Assembly: GCA_014058105.1 (NCBI GenBank)
Contig: JACGCM010001497.1
Location: forward strand, 2,046,001 to 2,110,000
DNA length: 64,000 nucleotides
Direction of reading: 5' to 3'
DNA from: Kingdonia uniflora
Lineage: Eukaryota; Streptophyta; Magnoliopsida; Ranunculales; Circaeasteraceae
In this document: in pieces, positions 53,201-63,609 of the stretch
Numbering within the stretch: the stretch's first letter is position 1
Layout of the letters: each line of letters starts with the position of its first letter
Notes under the pieces: generated by a model
What the model was told of the DNA's origin: nothing
Database searches by the model: none
The model's input: only the letters and a program-made list of their open reading frames with translations
Position numbers and translations under genes: made by a program

Positions 53201-56200
53201 ATTGTGATCCTTGAAATACCAATATTTGTTATTTTTGCTTATCATACATGAAGCATAACTGCAAGCGATTTCTCCACAACACAGACATCTTTGATGGAGA
53301 GATTAAAAGAGAGAACTAAAGAGAGAGAGAGAGAGAGAGAGAGGTGACTCGAGGGATGAGAGGGAGAAGAGAGAGGAGATCTGAGAGATATATTAACTTA
53401 AATTAGGTCTTTTAATTTTTATGCCTCGAGATTTGTATTTTGCTCTAAATGTAGGGCTAAAAATAATTCCTTGTCACAATTTTTTTAATGACTAGGATCG
53501 TATTTTATTATGCTAAATATTATCTAGCAATTGAATAATCCTCAAAAGGCACATTGCGTAGATGTACAATTATGACAGCCTCAGAGGTTGAGCTATTTTT
53601 TTTTCTTAATATGGATACGATCATTTTTCTCTTTTAGTCGAAAGTATTTTATAATTACGGCATGTACCTTCCCTTTTCTTTGGTCAAAATGTGGTTGCTC
53701 CCAAGCAACTGGAGTATTGGTCTAGTTTTTGGCATTTTCCTAAAACCTACCTCCAACCTTGAATGTGAATCCTAAACCTTCCCCATACCAAATTCCCACA
53801 TCGTTTAGATGTCTTCAGTCTTAGGCTTATTTCTCCGATTAAATTGGACGAGTATCTCTAACATGAATGCGTATTTCTTGCCCATCTTAATCCACAATCG
53901 AATTGAGATTAACCTAATCGAAGAATTAATGCGAACAACAAAAACAATTGGCGGGAGAATTTCCCTTTTAGAGCTTCAATTGCTCAATGATTTAATTTTA
54001 ATTGAATTCCTCTACAAACCCTAAGTCTCTCTTACAAAACTTGGATCCTCTCTTTGCCTAGCCTTGCCCTTTAATGGAGGTTACAAGTTTCTAGTTACAA
54101 AATATGGCAAAAATGCTCTTCACACGACCTAAACTATGCTAAATCAAACAAAACACTTAAAACTGAGTGTATTCGAATATAATTGAGTTTATTCGAATAG
54201 GTTACTCAGATTGGTATTTATTCAAATAGACTCAAAAGTCTATTCGAATTGACCTTAAGTCCTTCGAACGACTACCAATCTCGTTCGAACGACTTGGTCA
54301 AAAATGCCTAAAAACAGACCCAGATCCTCCTGGATCAAATTTTCAAGCGGATGCTTATTGTTAATATATCATATGCTGAATGCATCTAATTATCTTTCCT
54401 TGCCTCTCATGAGCGTACTTAACATAGTGCGACAATTCCATTTGTCTCTTTTTAAACTTCCATTTTGGCTAAAGTGAATTTCTTCAAATTATTTTGTAAT
54501 GTCTTTGAGTAAAATCCTTGTGCATTAGAAGTCACTATGTTTTGGTTTACTTTTTGAGTACTTTGTAGTAGGTCATAAAAGTTAGGGAAAGTTATTTTTT
54601 TTCCTCCCCGTTTTCCTTCAGAAAAAGCCATTTTACTCTTTTAGTCGTGTGTACTTTTTAATTAATGCGCGGGCCTTTCCTTTTTTTGGTCGAAAGGTGG
54701 CTGCAATGAATTAATTGGAGTATTGGATGGGTTTTCCACATTTCCTAAAACTCACCTTCAACCTTAAATGTGAATCACAATCGATCCCCACCCCAAATTA
54801 CCCCGTCATTTTAGATATCTTCATCTCTGTCGCTGTCGCTGATTTCTCTGATTAATTTGGATGAATATCTCCAAAGTGTATGCTTATGATGTGACACGCG
54901 CCACATGGTCGTCTCTCACCCAGCTCGGAACTTAGCCTATTATATTTATATCACTGTTGAAGTTGTTTTATTAAGTTGTTTCCTATATTGTTGGATTAGT
55001 AGGATTGAGGGAGATCTTTTAGGAGAGATTTTAAGGAGGTAATTAGGGGATTTAGAGAATAAAGGCTGGAAGGTGGTGTAATTTCTATTCGGTTATTGAA
55101 GTTGAAACTCAAGTTTTGAGATTAAATTTATGTTAATTTAGTTGTTTTGTGTTTAATTTTCGTAATTAAATGACGTTGAATTGAAACGGTTCTGCTTCCG
55201 CGCCGTATTCTCGTCACATTTGGCATCAGAGCGATTTTCAGATCCACGGGGGATGGTTTTGATTCGGTTTGCAATGGCTCGAAAGAAGACCAATGCTACC
55301 ATGGTGGATAACCTCGCCAAATTATCTTCAATGTTCGATGAGCTAGTCGAAGAAGTTTTGGGTTCGAGAGGATTCTTAACTTCTCCTCAAAAGGCCATGT
55401 TTGGGTCAATGACAAATTTACTGCCGATTATCGGTAAATTCGATGTTAACCTTGCCAAAAATGGTACATCTATCACCTTCGCAACCACTGATACCGCAAC
55501 AACGAAGAAAGGGGTCACGGGTGTCGAATCTTACACAACACACCGTCGAAAGGTCTACCGGTGTTCCTGAAACCAAACCAAGGCCGGAGTTTTGACCGGT
55601 ATTATTGTCGGCAACAGATACCTCGCTAGTACTATTGCAGTTTTTGTGTTTGTGGAGTGATAGCTTTAGACGGAGTTAAGGTTCGAGACAAGGGAGGTAC
55701 TAAACCTCTCTCAGAGACCTAAGGGACATCGCCAATAGACGCTTTGGCCGCAATTATCTCCAATCCGGCAAAACTAGTTATCGTAGTTGCAGTTGTAGGT
55801 TCGGCGTTGAGGAAAAAGGCTGATCGCGGAGTAGAGGCAGAGCAAGGCTGATTGCGGAGGAGAGGCAGAGCTTGATCCAAGAGATTGGAGTCCCTTGAAC
55901 AGAGTTCTGGCCGGGAAAATTGCCGAGATCAAAACTAAAATCAAAGGTTTCACGAGGAAGAAAGTTGCAAATCGTGAAAGGGAGAGAGATAACTTATCAC
56001 GTACCCTGATGTGACATACTTAAACCAAACCCAAAGCATAAACAAGCTCCAACAATCTCAACTGCTCGATCCTCTCATTAGCTCTTCATGTGCTTTATTA
56101 CACAATTCCTCCTCACCCTATCCAAGCCCACCACTTCATCAAAATTTGAATTTGGGCAGAAAAAATATGGTGATGTCAGCCACAACTTTGCTCCACCAAC

Positions 56201-59200
56201 TATCCAGTTCACGTGCTACGCACACAGAAGACACGTCAGCCAGCCCTACTACATTATTGCCACGTCGGGAAAGGCCACCGTTGGTCGATCTATTGTGGGA
56301 AGACTTTTTGGTGAAATTCGAGAAATGGATTTGAATGTTGTCTTCAGATTTGGACGTCGATGGACATAGGGATATTGGTGACAACATCATACCCCTGCTC
56401 TTGGGTACAATCTCCGGGTATGGAAAATACCGCGGAATACTTCAAAATTTCCAGAAGAGTTCCGCCAAAAAGATTTCATGGACAAAATCTTTTTGGAGAG
56501 AGGAAGTTGATGTGACACGTGTCACATGGTCGTCTCTCACCCAGCTCAGGACTTAGCCTATTATAGTTATATCAATGTTGGAGTTGCTTTATTAAGTTGT
56601 TTCCTATATTGTTGGGTTAGTAGGATTGAGGGAAATCTTTTAGGAGAGATTCTAGGGAGGTAATTAGGGGATTTAGAGAATAAAGGTTGGAAGGTGGTGT
56701 AATTTCTACTCGGTTGTTGAAGTTGAAACTCAAGTTTTGAGATTAAATTTATGTTAATTTAGTTATTTTGTGTTCAATTTTCTCAATTAAATGACGTTGA
56801 ATTGAAACGGTTCCGCTTCCGCGCCGTATTCTCTCGTCAGCTTATTTATAGGCTTTTAGCCCATCTTCAATCAGGTTTCTATTGTTAATATATCATCTGC
56901 TGAATCTAATGTACTATAACACACTAGTATATGAGTAGTCATGATGAGCCGTGTAAAAAACATGAAATTAAAGTATATCTATGATGCATATGTCTATGAT
57001 GCATGTTTCAGCCATTTGTGACATGAATGGGCGGAGCTGGGTTCTAGGTTTGCAACTGAACCCCCTGGCAACATCCATTAACCAGAGTGCATTTGGTCAA
57101 TTGTTCTTTTTTTAATGTCTATAACTTTGACCCCCCTCAACCATGTATCCACAGAAAGCCTGGCTTATTTTATGATGTGTATGTCTCTTTATGCGAAAAA
57201 TGGAGACTTCTTATGCTGTAGCACAATATTCTAATACCATTGTGTTAAAGTTAAGAAATTAGTAAAATAGATAAAATATCCAATCTCATCATCATTCTAG
57301 CTTGCACCACGGAGCCATGTTGAATATTGACAGTGCTGTAAAATATTTTGCAGCAAGATCACTCTCACAGGTTAATTTAAAAGTGCTAAACTAAATATAT
57401 CCAATTAAAGCTAGGTATATATCTTAAAGTTTAGTCGTCTCACCTAAGAGCATTTTGATTTTTTGTTGTTGTGTCTGTAACGCAGCTTATATTCTACTAA
57501 TACTTCAATCTACAAAATGAAGGGAATGTAACTCTTTATTTACGATTAGTATTTATATAAACCGGTATAAGTGTGGGGCAACGCAGGTGTAAGAAAATAT
57601 TATAGTTTATAGCCTCCCACTTACTACCTCTGTTGTTTTATCTGGTTTAAGGCATTGTTTACCGGAGAAGGATCCGGAAAGTGTTGTTCCAATTTTTATT
57701 CTGGGATATCTAGTCGTAAGTGCATGTTTTTACTATATATTAATTTTGGTTTAATGATGTTTAGGAAACATAGTTTTTAGGCTAGACTCTTGAGATGTAA
57801 TTTATTAGCTAAGTTGGGCAAAAACGTAGGGTCACTATGAAAGTTCCATTAGATAAGGTATAATAGTACTTCCATCGCAACATGGAAATGTATGACAACT
57901 TGGTACCATGATTTTATTGCAATACTCCCTTCTATCTATTAAAATAGAGGTGGAAAGCAAAACCCCTTACATCTATTCCAATGTATTACCGTGATTTATT
58001 TTGTAAAAGGGGGTGAAAGTTCATAAATGTATGAGTAATCCATTATTAGATGTCTTTGACAACTGCTTAGAAGATAGTTCTATCAAGTGCTTCATGAGAT
58101 TAATTGTCTCATGCTCAATTTTTGCAGAGAGTGTGGGCTGCGATCCTCGGCATCTTCCTCCTGTGATGAGAGTGATGCCTGTGCTGTATGCTTGGAGAGA
58201 GAATGCACTGTAGCTGCTGAAGGTACGTTCTATGTTTTACTGTCAAGTTTCAACACATTTTTTTTGCAGATATGTCTAAGTATTTAGGTTTTTCCTTTTC
58301 CCTTTTGTTGGGATAGATGCTTTTTTGCTTTCTACAATCGTTTGTTATTAAATTGTTCCCAAAACAAGGATTTCTCTTTTCTATATTTATTTGTCCTAGA
58401 CTGCTTTGCCGTAATTTCTAGATTAAGATACTGTAAAAAGGTTAACATGTGAAGTGAAGTGTGCGGTAGAACCCTTTTATGTTCCCCTTTTCATCTAGAC
58501 AGCCAGTAAAGAGGTAAAGACTCAGACCAAACTTTAGCCGACATCATGGTGCCATGAAAAAATGCTAGCTAACACTTATAGAAATTCTTAAGAAGTTCCT
58601 TAAAAGATAATCTTTACCTTATGAGGAATTTAGTACCTTAATCTTTTGAGGATTGAGCTTGAAACCTATAATTTTTGCTTTCAGGCTGTGGGCATGAACT
58701 CTGTGCAAGGTGTGCCCTCTATCTTTGCTCGGCAAGTAACATACCTTCGGGAATGGTTGGGCCTCCCGGTTCTATCCCCTGTCCCCTCTGCAGGCATGGT
58801 ATAATATCATTTGTTAAATTACCAAGTTCCACAGCAAAAGAGTTCAAATTGCATTTATCTCTTGGTTTCTGCACCCCATGCATGCTTCACACCCATGGTC
58901 CAGATCTCTCAGCAGCAACAGCTTGTATACCAGAAATCCGCAGGAACCGTGTTGCTTCAGTTTCTTCCGACATGTTATGTCCCGTCTCTTGTAGCCCCTT
59001 CCCCTTATCACTCCCTTTATGCTCATGTAACGATGACCCGTGCTCACTTGAAGAATCTCAACAGAGAGGAACGCAAGAAGAATCTCCTCATCTCTCGCAA
59101 GGAACAGCGTCATTGGGGCAGAATATCAAATTAGAAGGACAGAGAGTTGAGAGAACTACGTGTTCTAGTATGCTTTGGGGGAGAAGAAGTTGCCATAGGG

Positions 59201-59232
59201 AGCATCAGTGTAATTCAGAAATAAACGCTTAG
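50277..59232 (+). CDS. XBAT33: XBAT33-like ankyrin-repeat RING E3 ubiquitin ligase, 9 exons
   Basis: Exons: 50277-50453, 50541-50600, 50682-50753, 50850-51037, 51216-51376, 51469-51527, 51617-51807, 58128-58222, 58685-59232. They join in frame to 516 residues. The N-terminus [14 protein letters not shown] matches plant XB3-type ligases; Gly2 suggests N-myristoylation and membrane attachment. Ankyrin repeats follow ([65 protein letters not shown]). The C3HC4 RING is at residues 321-370 (C321, C324, C336, H338, C341, C344, C367, C370), and the conserved tail is [18 protein letters not shown]. These ligases transfer ubiquitin to partners bound by the ankyrin part. Intron 1 has the weak donor GTCCTA. 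Intron 7 is 6.3 kb because of insertions. XBAT33 is the closest match from memory. Confidence 0.92.
52015..52121. repeat. Two-copy 54-bp tandem repeat
   Basis: GCGTGCGTACGCATTATTTT...TTTTTCAATTGTTT occurs at 52016 and 52070, nearly identical, in XBAT33 intron 7. Each unit carries the palindrome GCGTACGC, giving CpG-rich islets in AT-rich sequence. Confidence 0.85.
52140..53580. other. Segment of XBAT33 intron 7 present in only one copy of the intron duplication
   Basis: This stretch is missing from the second copy of the duplicated intron sequence (54385-54886), so it looks inserted. On the minus strand at about 52740-52600 there is an exon-like open stretch (ending FLDTLLLGK before a GTAAAT donor) encoding [24 protein letters not shown] sequence; I do not recognise it. 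A GA microsatellite lies at 53321-53341. No terminal repeats or target duplication could be fixed. Confidence 0.3.
53620..53890. repeat. Intron duplication, first copy, right part
   Basis: 'ctcttttagtcg...' through 'gaatgcgtatttcttgcccatc' is homologous to 54635-54886, which directly precedes LTR element II. Together with 51761-51990 versus 54385-54600 it shows a partial tandem duplication within intron 7. Confidence 0.7.
53900..54350. repeat. Insert with ATTCGAAT/GTTCGAAC palindromes
   Basis: This segment interrupts the first intron-duplication copy (between 'cccatctt' and 'ttgttaatatat'). It carries repeated palindromic TTCGAA-centred motifs at 54171-54300. The same motif dominates the SIRE-like LTR at 62209-63609, so this may be a fragment of a related LTR. 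The homology is limited to motif content, so confidence is low. Confidence 0.35.
54385..54431 (+). pseudogene. Duplicated end of XBAT33 exon 7 without splice donor
   Basis: TCTAATTATCTTTCCTTGCC...AACATAGTGCG repeats the last 47 bases of exon 7 (51761-51807) with two or three changes, followed by homologous intron sequence. The donor GGTAAC of the original has become GACAAT, so it should not splice. Confidence 0.75.
54882..54886. repeat. Target-site duplication GCTTA of element II, left copy
   Basis: GCTTA occurs directly before TGATGTGACAC (54887) and directly after CTCGTCA (56839), at 56840-56844. Confidence 0.85.
54887..55216 (+). repeat. 5' LTR of element II
   Basis: TGATGTGACACGCGCCACATGG...CGTATTCTCGTCA, with an internal 'ATGACGTTGAATTGAAACGG' near the end. 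Confidence 0.9.
56508..56839 (+). repeat. 3' LTR of element II
   Basis: The near-identical partner of 54887-55216, followed by GCTTA. Confidence 0.9.
56845..58127. other. Rest of XBAT33 intron 7
   Basis: After element II the second intron-duplication copy continues ('ttgttaatatatcatctgctgaat', compare 54357). AT-rich intron sequence then runs up to the exon 8 acceptor TTTGCAG at 58121-58127. No gene or repeat is recognised. Confidence 0.5.
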
Positions 59233-59962
59233 TGACATGTTTAGTATTTATAGATATTACAGATTTTTACTGAGGAATGGGTGTGCAGTTTGTAGTATAG
59301 ATATTTATCTGCCCTGTCCTAGATACAGAAATCATATTTTTGGGATAATTTCATGGATTCAGCAAAGGGGTTGTAAAATCTGAATACTGTAAGTCTGTAA
59401 CTCAAGTTTACTTGGAATTAAGATTATTCCTCTATGAACAGCAAATATTTACTTTGTTCTCTCATGTTTCAACCAAATATACTATTGTCCCTATTATGAT
59501 TATTGCATGTTTTAGCTGAAAGATGTAGAAATATTATCAAGGCCTCTTTATCTAGGTCGTGTACAAACTTGGTGATAGGGGTTATTACCAGTTATTGCAA
59601 AAATATGTTGCTGTTGGGTGTCAGAGACTCAATAAGGTGGAAGCAAGAGTTTTTTTCTTCACTGTTTTTTACCTTAAAAGTCTATATTCTTCACTGTTTT
59701 CAACTCGGTTACGATCCATCAAGTTTACATAATGGCTAGAGGAGTACTAATATGTGCTATGTATGTGTGGTGTGTGAGTGAAGTTAGAAACAAACAATTG
59801 GACACATAATAATAATAACACTCAAAACAACAGTGTACCATTGCCCTCTCAACATGAACCAAAAACTTCAGGAAGATAAACTACACCAAAGCTTATGAGA
59901 AAACAAACATCAAAAATTAACTTAAAACGCAAGCACTCTCAAACTTCAAGTTCTTAAAACTT
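59233..59962. other. Spacer between XBAT33-like gene and EC1-like gene (tail to tail)
   Basis: This holds the 3' regions of two convergent genes. There is a short open frame at 59503-59739 without recognisable domain. Nothing else is supported. Confidence 0.4.
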
Positions 59963-60400
59963 TCACACTATCCCATCCACACCTTGAATCCGGATGGATC
60001 CCAAAGGTGCTTGAGCGGGTGACTGCACCAAAGGAGGAGACAACACAGCAGGTGATGCATCACAATAGCCTCGGAGAATATCACCCTCTTGAGCAGTGAA
60101 CCCAATGGAAGTAAACGTAGAAGGCCAACACTGTTGTGTGATAATACGAATGGACCTACAACAGTCGTGACCTATATAGCCTTCACCATTGAGGAAGAAG
60201 AGAACAATCTCGTTGGTGCATGATTTTAGCTCAATCAACGCATTCCAACAATCTCCAAAACCACCACCTCCTTGGTTGTTGAGCCTTGCTGCAAGGTTGT
60301 GACCCGGCTTAATGATCATCATCCCCCGCGCTGCTGCAAAGTTAGCAGTTCCCATGAGGTATGAAACTGTTAAAAGAAGAACCAACTTATTGAAAGCCAT
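59963..60400 (-). CDS. EC1: EC1-like egg cell-secreted, prolamin-like cysteine-rich protein
   Basis: An intronless frame of 145 residues. The signal peptide (residues 1-25, LVLLLTVSYLMG core, cleavage near AAARG) is followed by six cysteines at 51, 61, 80, 81, 91 and 113. These lie in the EC1 signatures CWNALIELKSC-TNEIVLFFLNGE, GHDCCRSIRII, CWPS and GYCD. EC1 proteins are stored in egg-cell vesicles and released on sperm arrival to promote gamete attachment (known from Arabidopsis). Length and single-exon structure are typical. The C-terminal Pro/Ser-rich tail is unremarkable. Upstream, TACATAAA at about 60475-60482 may be a TATA box. The paralogue within the family cannot be named. Confidence 0.92.
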   Translation of the reverse strand: MAFNKLVLLLTVSYLMGTANFAAARGMMIIKPGHNLAARLNNQGGGGFGDCWNALIELKSCTNEIVLFFLNGEGYIGHDCCRSIRIITQQCWPSTFTSIGFTAQEGDILRGYCDASPAVLSPPLVQSPAQAPLGSIRIQGVDGIV

Positions 60401-61010
60401 GACTTACTACTGCTATGATGTTCTTGAGAAATAGAGAATGAAGAAAGCAAGATGGTGTGAGGTGGGATGGTTTGGTTTATGTAGAGAAACGTTACATAGA
60501 TAGGAGGGGAAGAGACTTACATTAAACATTAGTTGATATTATTACAAGGTTAGTGGGCTAGTTAATAGTAACATCGTCACATATAATCCAACTGTGACCC
60601 TATGAATGTGTAACGGATGTTATCAGAGCTATTCAACTTCAACTGGATCAATGTTCTCTACTAGTGACAAACTGACATAAGACTATGAGAGAGATTTACT
60701 TTGTAGGTTTCGGTTTCGGTTTCGAAAAGCAAACGATCACACATAATTGGAATTGAGTACAAGGATGGGAAGTGGATAGATAGTATGAAAACTCAAGCTA
60801 TCAACAAAAGATTGTTTTGAACTTTAAAGCTGACAATTAAAAGAAAGTTTGCATTGGTGGTACACGTATTATGTAAGCTGCCCAAACAATGAACATATGC
60901 CTTTGAATGGGGTTCAGGCTGGTGAACAATGTTACGAGCATCTATAGCCAAAATGGTTTCTGATCGTTCTCCCACCAATGATGGTCTTCGAGGTTAGGAA
61001 TAAAAATCAA

Positions 61011-61034
61011 CGCTAGAAGGAGGGCTTGAACCTC

Positions 61035-61067
<33 letters not shown>

Positions 61068-61084
61068 AACTGAGCTATTCCAGC
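61011..61084 (-). tRNA. tRNA-Asn (GTT)
   Basis: This 74-nt cloverleaf on the minus strand starts GCTGGAATAGCTCAGTTGG and ends CTTCTAGCG. The anticodon loop CTGTTAA gives GTT (Asn). The internal A box (TAGCTCAGTTGG) and B box (GGTTCAAGCC) are intact; the arm GTTCAAGCC differs from the more usual GTTCGAACC but keeps GTTC-A. The acceptor ends pair. A T5 terminator follows three to five bases after the 3' end (A run at 61002-61006 on the plus strand), and an AACAAAAA motif lies just upstream, common for plant tRNA genes. No intron. Confidence 0.95.
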
Positions 61085-61239
61085 TTTTTGTTATTTATTT
61101 ACATTAATTAATTATTCAAAATAAATAAAAAAACGAAATTTCTGTCGTTTTAATATCAGCAACTGCACTGAATGGTATGGCTTTTTTGGTTAAATGATTG
61201 AAGACGAATCGCTGAAATTAGTAAAATGACTTAAGAGGT

Positions 61240-62208
61240 TTTATTATTATTATTATTATTATTATTTTTGATTGTTTTATTCTGTTTGCTGAATATAGCG
61301 CTTGAATGTTGAAGCTGAAATGTAAAAAAATCTGTTTGTTTTATTGCCGAATTTGAAGTCTGAAAAAATGTCAAATTGTCAAAATTACCCCGTTCTTTAT
61401 TTTTTGAAGAACATGTTTTTCATAATCTCATTTAAAATCAAGTAAATATTTTCTAGCATCAGTTAATTAAAATAATATCTAATTTTCAAATCAAATTTTT
61501 TGGCATTCTATCTAATTTCAAAAAACTCGAATTTGTGCTTGACTAATCCCGTTTGTAATCTCCTCTCGCAAGGTCCACATGTAGACTAGTTCATAATCTT
61601 CAAATACACCCTCAACATGTAGTTCATCGTTATTCATTTGAGCAAGAGGAGGTGCTCCATTGACATTATCATTATCATACAGTTCAAAAAGTGCATCATT
61701 CATAGAAGTTTTCCTGGGATAGTTATGCACCGGCCAAACAAGCAATAACAAATTAATGATATTTCTTTAAGCTGAGAATATATATGGTGGTATTCGCTTC
61801 AAAATTAGAAAACGCGCCTTCAACACACCAAAAGTTTGTTTAATAACATTTCTCAACTTTTGCATGAATATGTTTGAACTTTTCTTCCTTTCCTACAACA
61901 TTTTTGCCGTTTTGAAAATCAGGTAACCAATATCTAAAATTCTTGAACGGTGCCATAAAAAATAATATTGCTCTGTAAATATTATTTAAACATTATCAAT
62001 TATAATTGAAAAAATAGCAACTTATACAATAATAATGCATAAACTTAAGTGGGAAAAATATACACAAGGAGGGGGCATCGGGAAAAAAAAATTCTGGATC
62101 AAGTACAGTCTCCATAAGAACCTTTGAGTCATGTGCCACTCCTTCCCACCCAGCTATGACATACATAAATATCATATCAAAGTCACATACAACCATTACA
62201 TTTTGATA
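61240..62208 (-). mobile_element. PIF/Harbinger copy II, fragment
   Basis: This is homologous to 39253-40286 of copy I, in the same orientation, including the terminus TAAGAGG-TTTT. It contains transposase C-terminal sequence (61751-61518, ELYDNDNVNG) and the middle segment with GWEGVAHDSKVLMETVLDPE (62196-62090), all broken. Copy I sequence at 39940-40020 is partly missing here. It stops at GATAG (62204-62208), where a copia LTR starts. Confidence 0.75.
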
Positions 62209-63609
62209 GTGAAATTCCTAGACGCTTGAGACTAATCAATTTTGATTGTTTTAGGTCTAAATCGTCAGGTTCAAATTCCTCTGAATTAATGGCCTAAGAT
62301 AAACTTAAATCAAGTTAATCCAATTATCTAATGTCAAACAAGTAGTTGGAAATTAAAGAAGCATGCAACAATTTTTAACCCTGTGGGAAAACCTTTCTCA
62401 GGAGAAAAACCCACAGGTCGTTGTCGAATCCCCGACAACTAAACAATCCACTATATGAAAAAGAACTACAAAAATTTAAGCACTTACAAACTCGATAAGC
62501 ACCTCTCATGGTTATCTCTCTTCCAAGTAATCTTCTTGCAATCAATCCCGCGTTCTCGCAACGCCTCGCTTCAATCTCTCGTAGAAGCTCCAAGTCTTGA
62601 ATCGCTCAAGTTCTTCAATGCATGACTAGGGTTTCTTGATCAATAGATTGATTCAAGATTTGAGTGATTTGATTCTCTCTTGAATCTCTCAAAGAAGATC
62701 TTTCTTCACTCTAAAAAACAAGCCCTTAAAAATATAGATTTTCAAGAAGTGAGTCTTAAAAAAAGGTAAGTATGTCTTAAATAGTGAAACAGAAAACACG
62801 GGCTCTATTCAAATAAGAACAATCTTATTCGAATATGATCAAGCTGAAAATCACGCTGAGGTGAGTTATTCGAATAGAAATGAATCATATTCGAATAGAA
62901 GGAATCTTTCCAAGCTTTGAAATCACGCTGAGGTAAGTTATTCGAATAGACCAAAATCCTATTCGAATAGAAGAAATCTTTCCAAGCTTGAAATCACGCT
63001 GAGGTAAGTTATTCGAATAGACCAAAATCATATTCGAATAGAAGAAATCTTTCTAAGCTTAAAATCACGCTGAGGTAAGTTATTCGAATAAACAGAATCA
63101 TATTCGAATAGAAGGAATCTTTCCATCTCTATTTGAATAGAAAATAGTCTATTCGAATAGAAGCTCTATTTTCTAAAGGAAGACATTCTTACTAGTTTTT
63201 TATACTCTGTAAAAGGCATAGGCTTGACTTTTTAAAACAAAGAGTTAAAAACCCATTTACCTGTTCAGAGTCAGGTTGTCCAGCTTTACTCGCTCCTCGT
63301 GCACTCACTGACGTCGGATAACCACGAGAAAATGTTGACGCCTACTATAGACACTAAATGAAGCAAACTCCAAAAAATAGATGTTTCAATCTCTCTCTTT
63401 GTTTCATTTTGTGTCAAAACATGAACTAGATAATCAAAGAAAAAATTACAGACACGATGGACTGACTCACTCACTGAACACCCATCCTCAAAAACATATC
63501 CTCTGAAATCCCTGCACACTTAACAAGATACATCACGTAACCGTTCACATTCAAAATAATGGATTCAGAAGACTAAAAAAAAACTTACCTGACTTACCTC
63601 TAAGGAACA
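62209..63609 (-). repeat. 3' LTR of the SIRE-like element
   Basis: On the plus strand it reads TGAAATTCCTAG...AAGGAACA (about 1.4 kb, in the SIRE range). It contains 'tgtgggaaaacctttctcaggagaaaaaccca', a block common near the LTR ends of plant copia elements, and the ATTCGAAT tandem array. Confidence 0.6.
62848..63130. repeat. Four-copy ~71-bp tandem repeat with ATTCGAAT palindromes
   Basis: Units start AAATCACGCTGAGGT at 62848, 62920, 62991 and 63062. Each contains TTATTCGAATA and a second ATATTCGAATAGAAG, giving regularly alternating palindromes. The third and second units are the most similar. Confidence 0.9.

Larger units (their letters stand above)
54887..56839 (+). mobile_element. Non-autonomous LTR element II (TRIM/LARD type) in XBAT33 intron 7
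   Basis: The LTRs are 54887-55216 (330 bp) and 56508-56839 (332 bp), TGATGTGACACG to CTCGTCA, highly similar, with the target duplication GCTTA. The primer-binding site TGGCATCAGAGC (55221-55232) and the polypurine tract GGAGAGAGGAAGT before 56508 match the layout of element I. The interior has a short gag-like frame (55274-55570, [20 protein letters not shown]...) and no pol. The last part of the interior (GGACGTCGATGGAC, GGTGACAACATCATACC) is shared with element I, showing a common family. Confidence 0.88.

Noticed and set aside
58013..58213. Open frame running into XBAT33 exon 8
   Set aside because: Only 58128-58222 belongs to the exon (acceptor TTTGCAG); the upstream part is intron.
62848..63130. 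CRISPR-like array
   Set aside because: Units are tandem without unique spacers, lie in a plant LTR, and no cas genes exist.
63286..63519. 77-codon minus-strand frame inside the SIRE-like LTR
   Set aside because: LTR sequence is not coding and no domain is recognisable.
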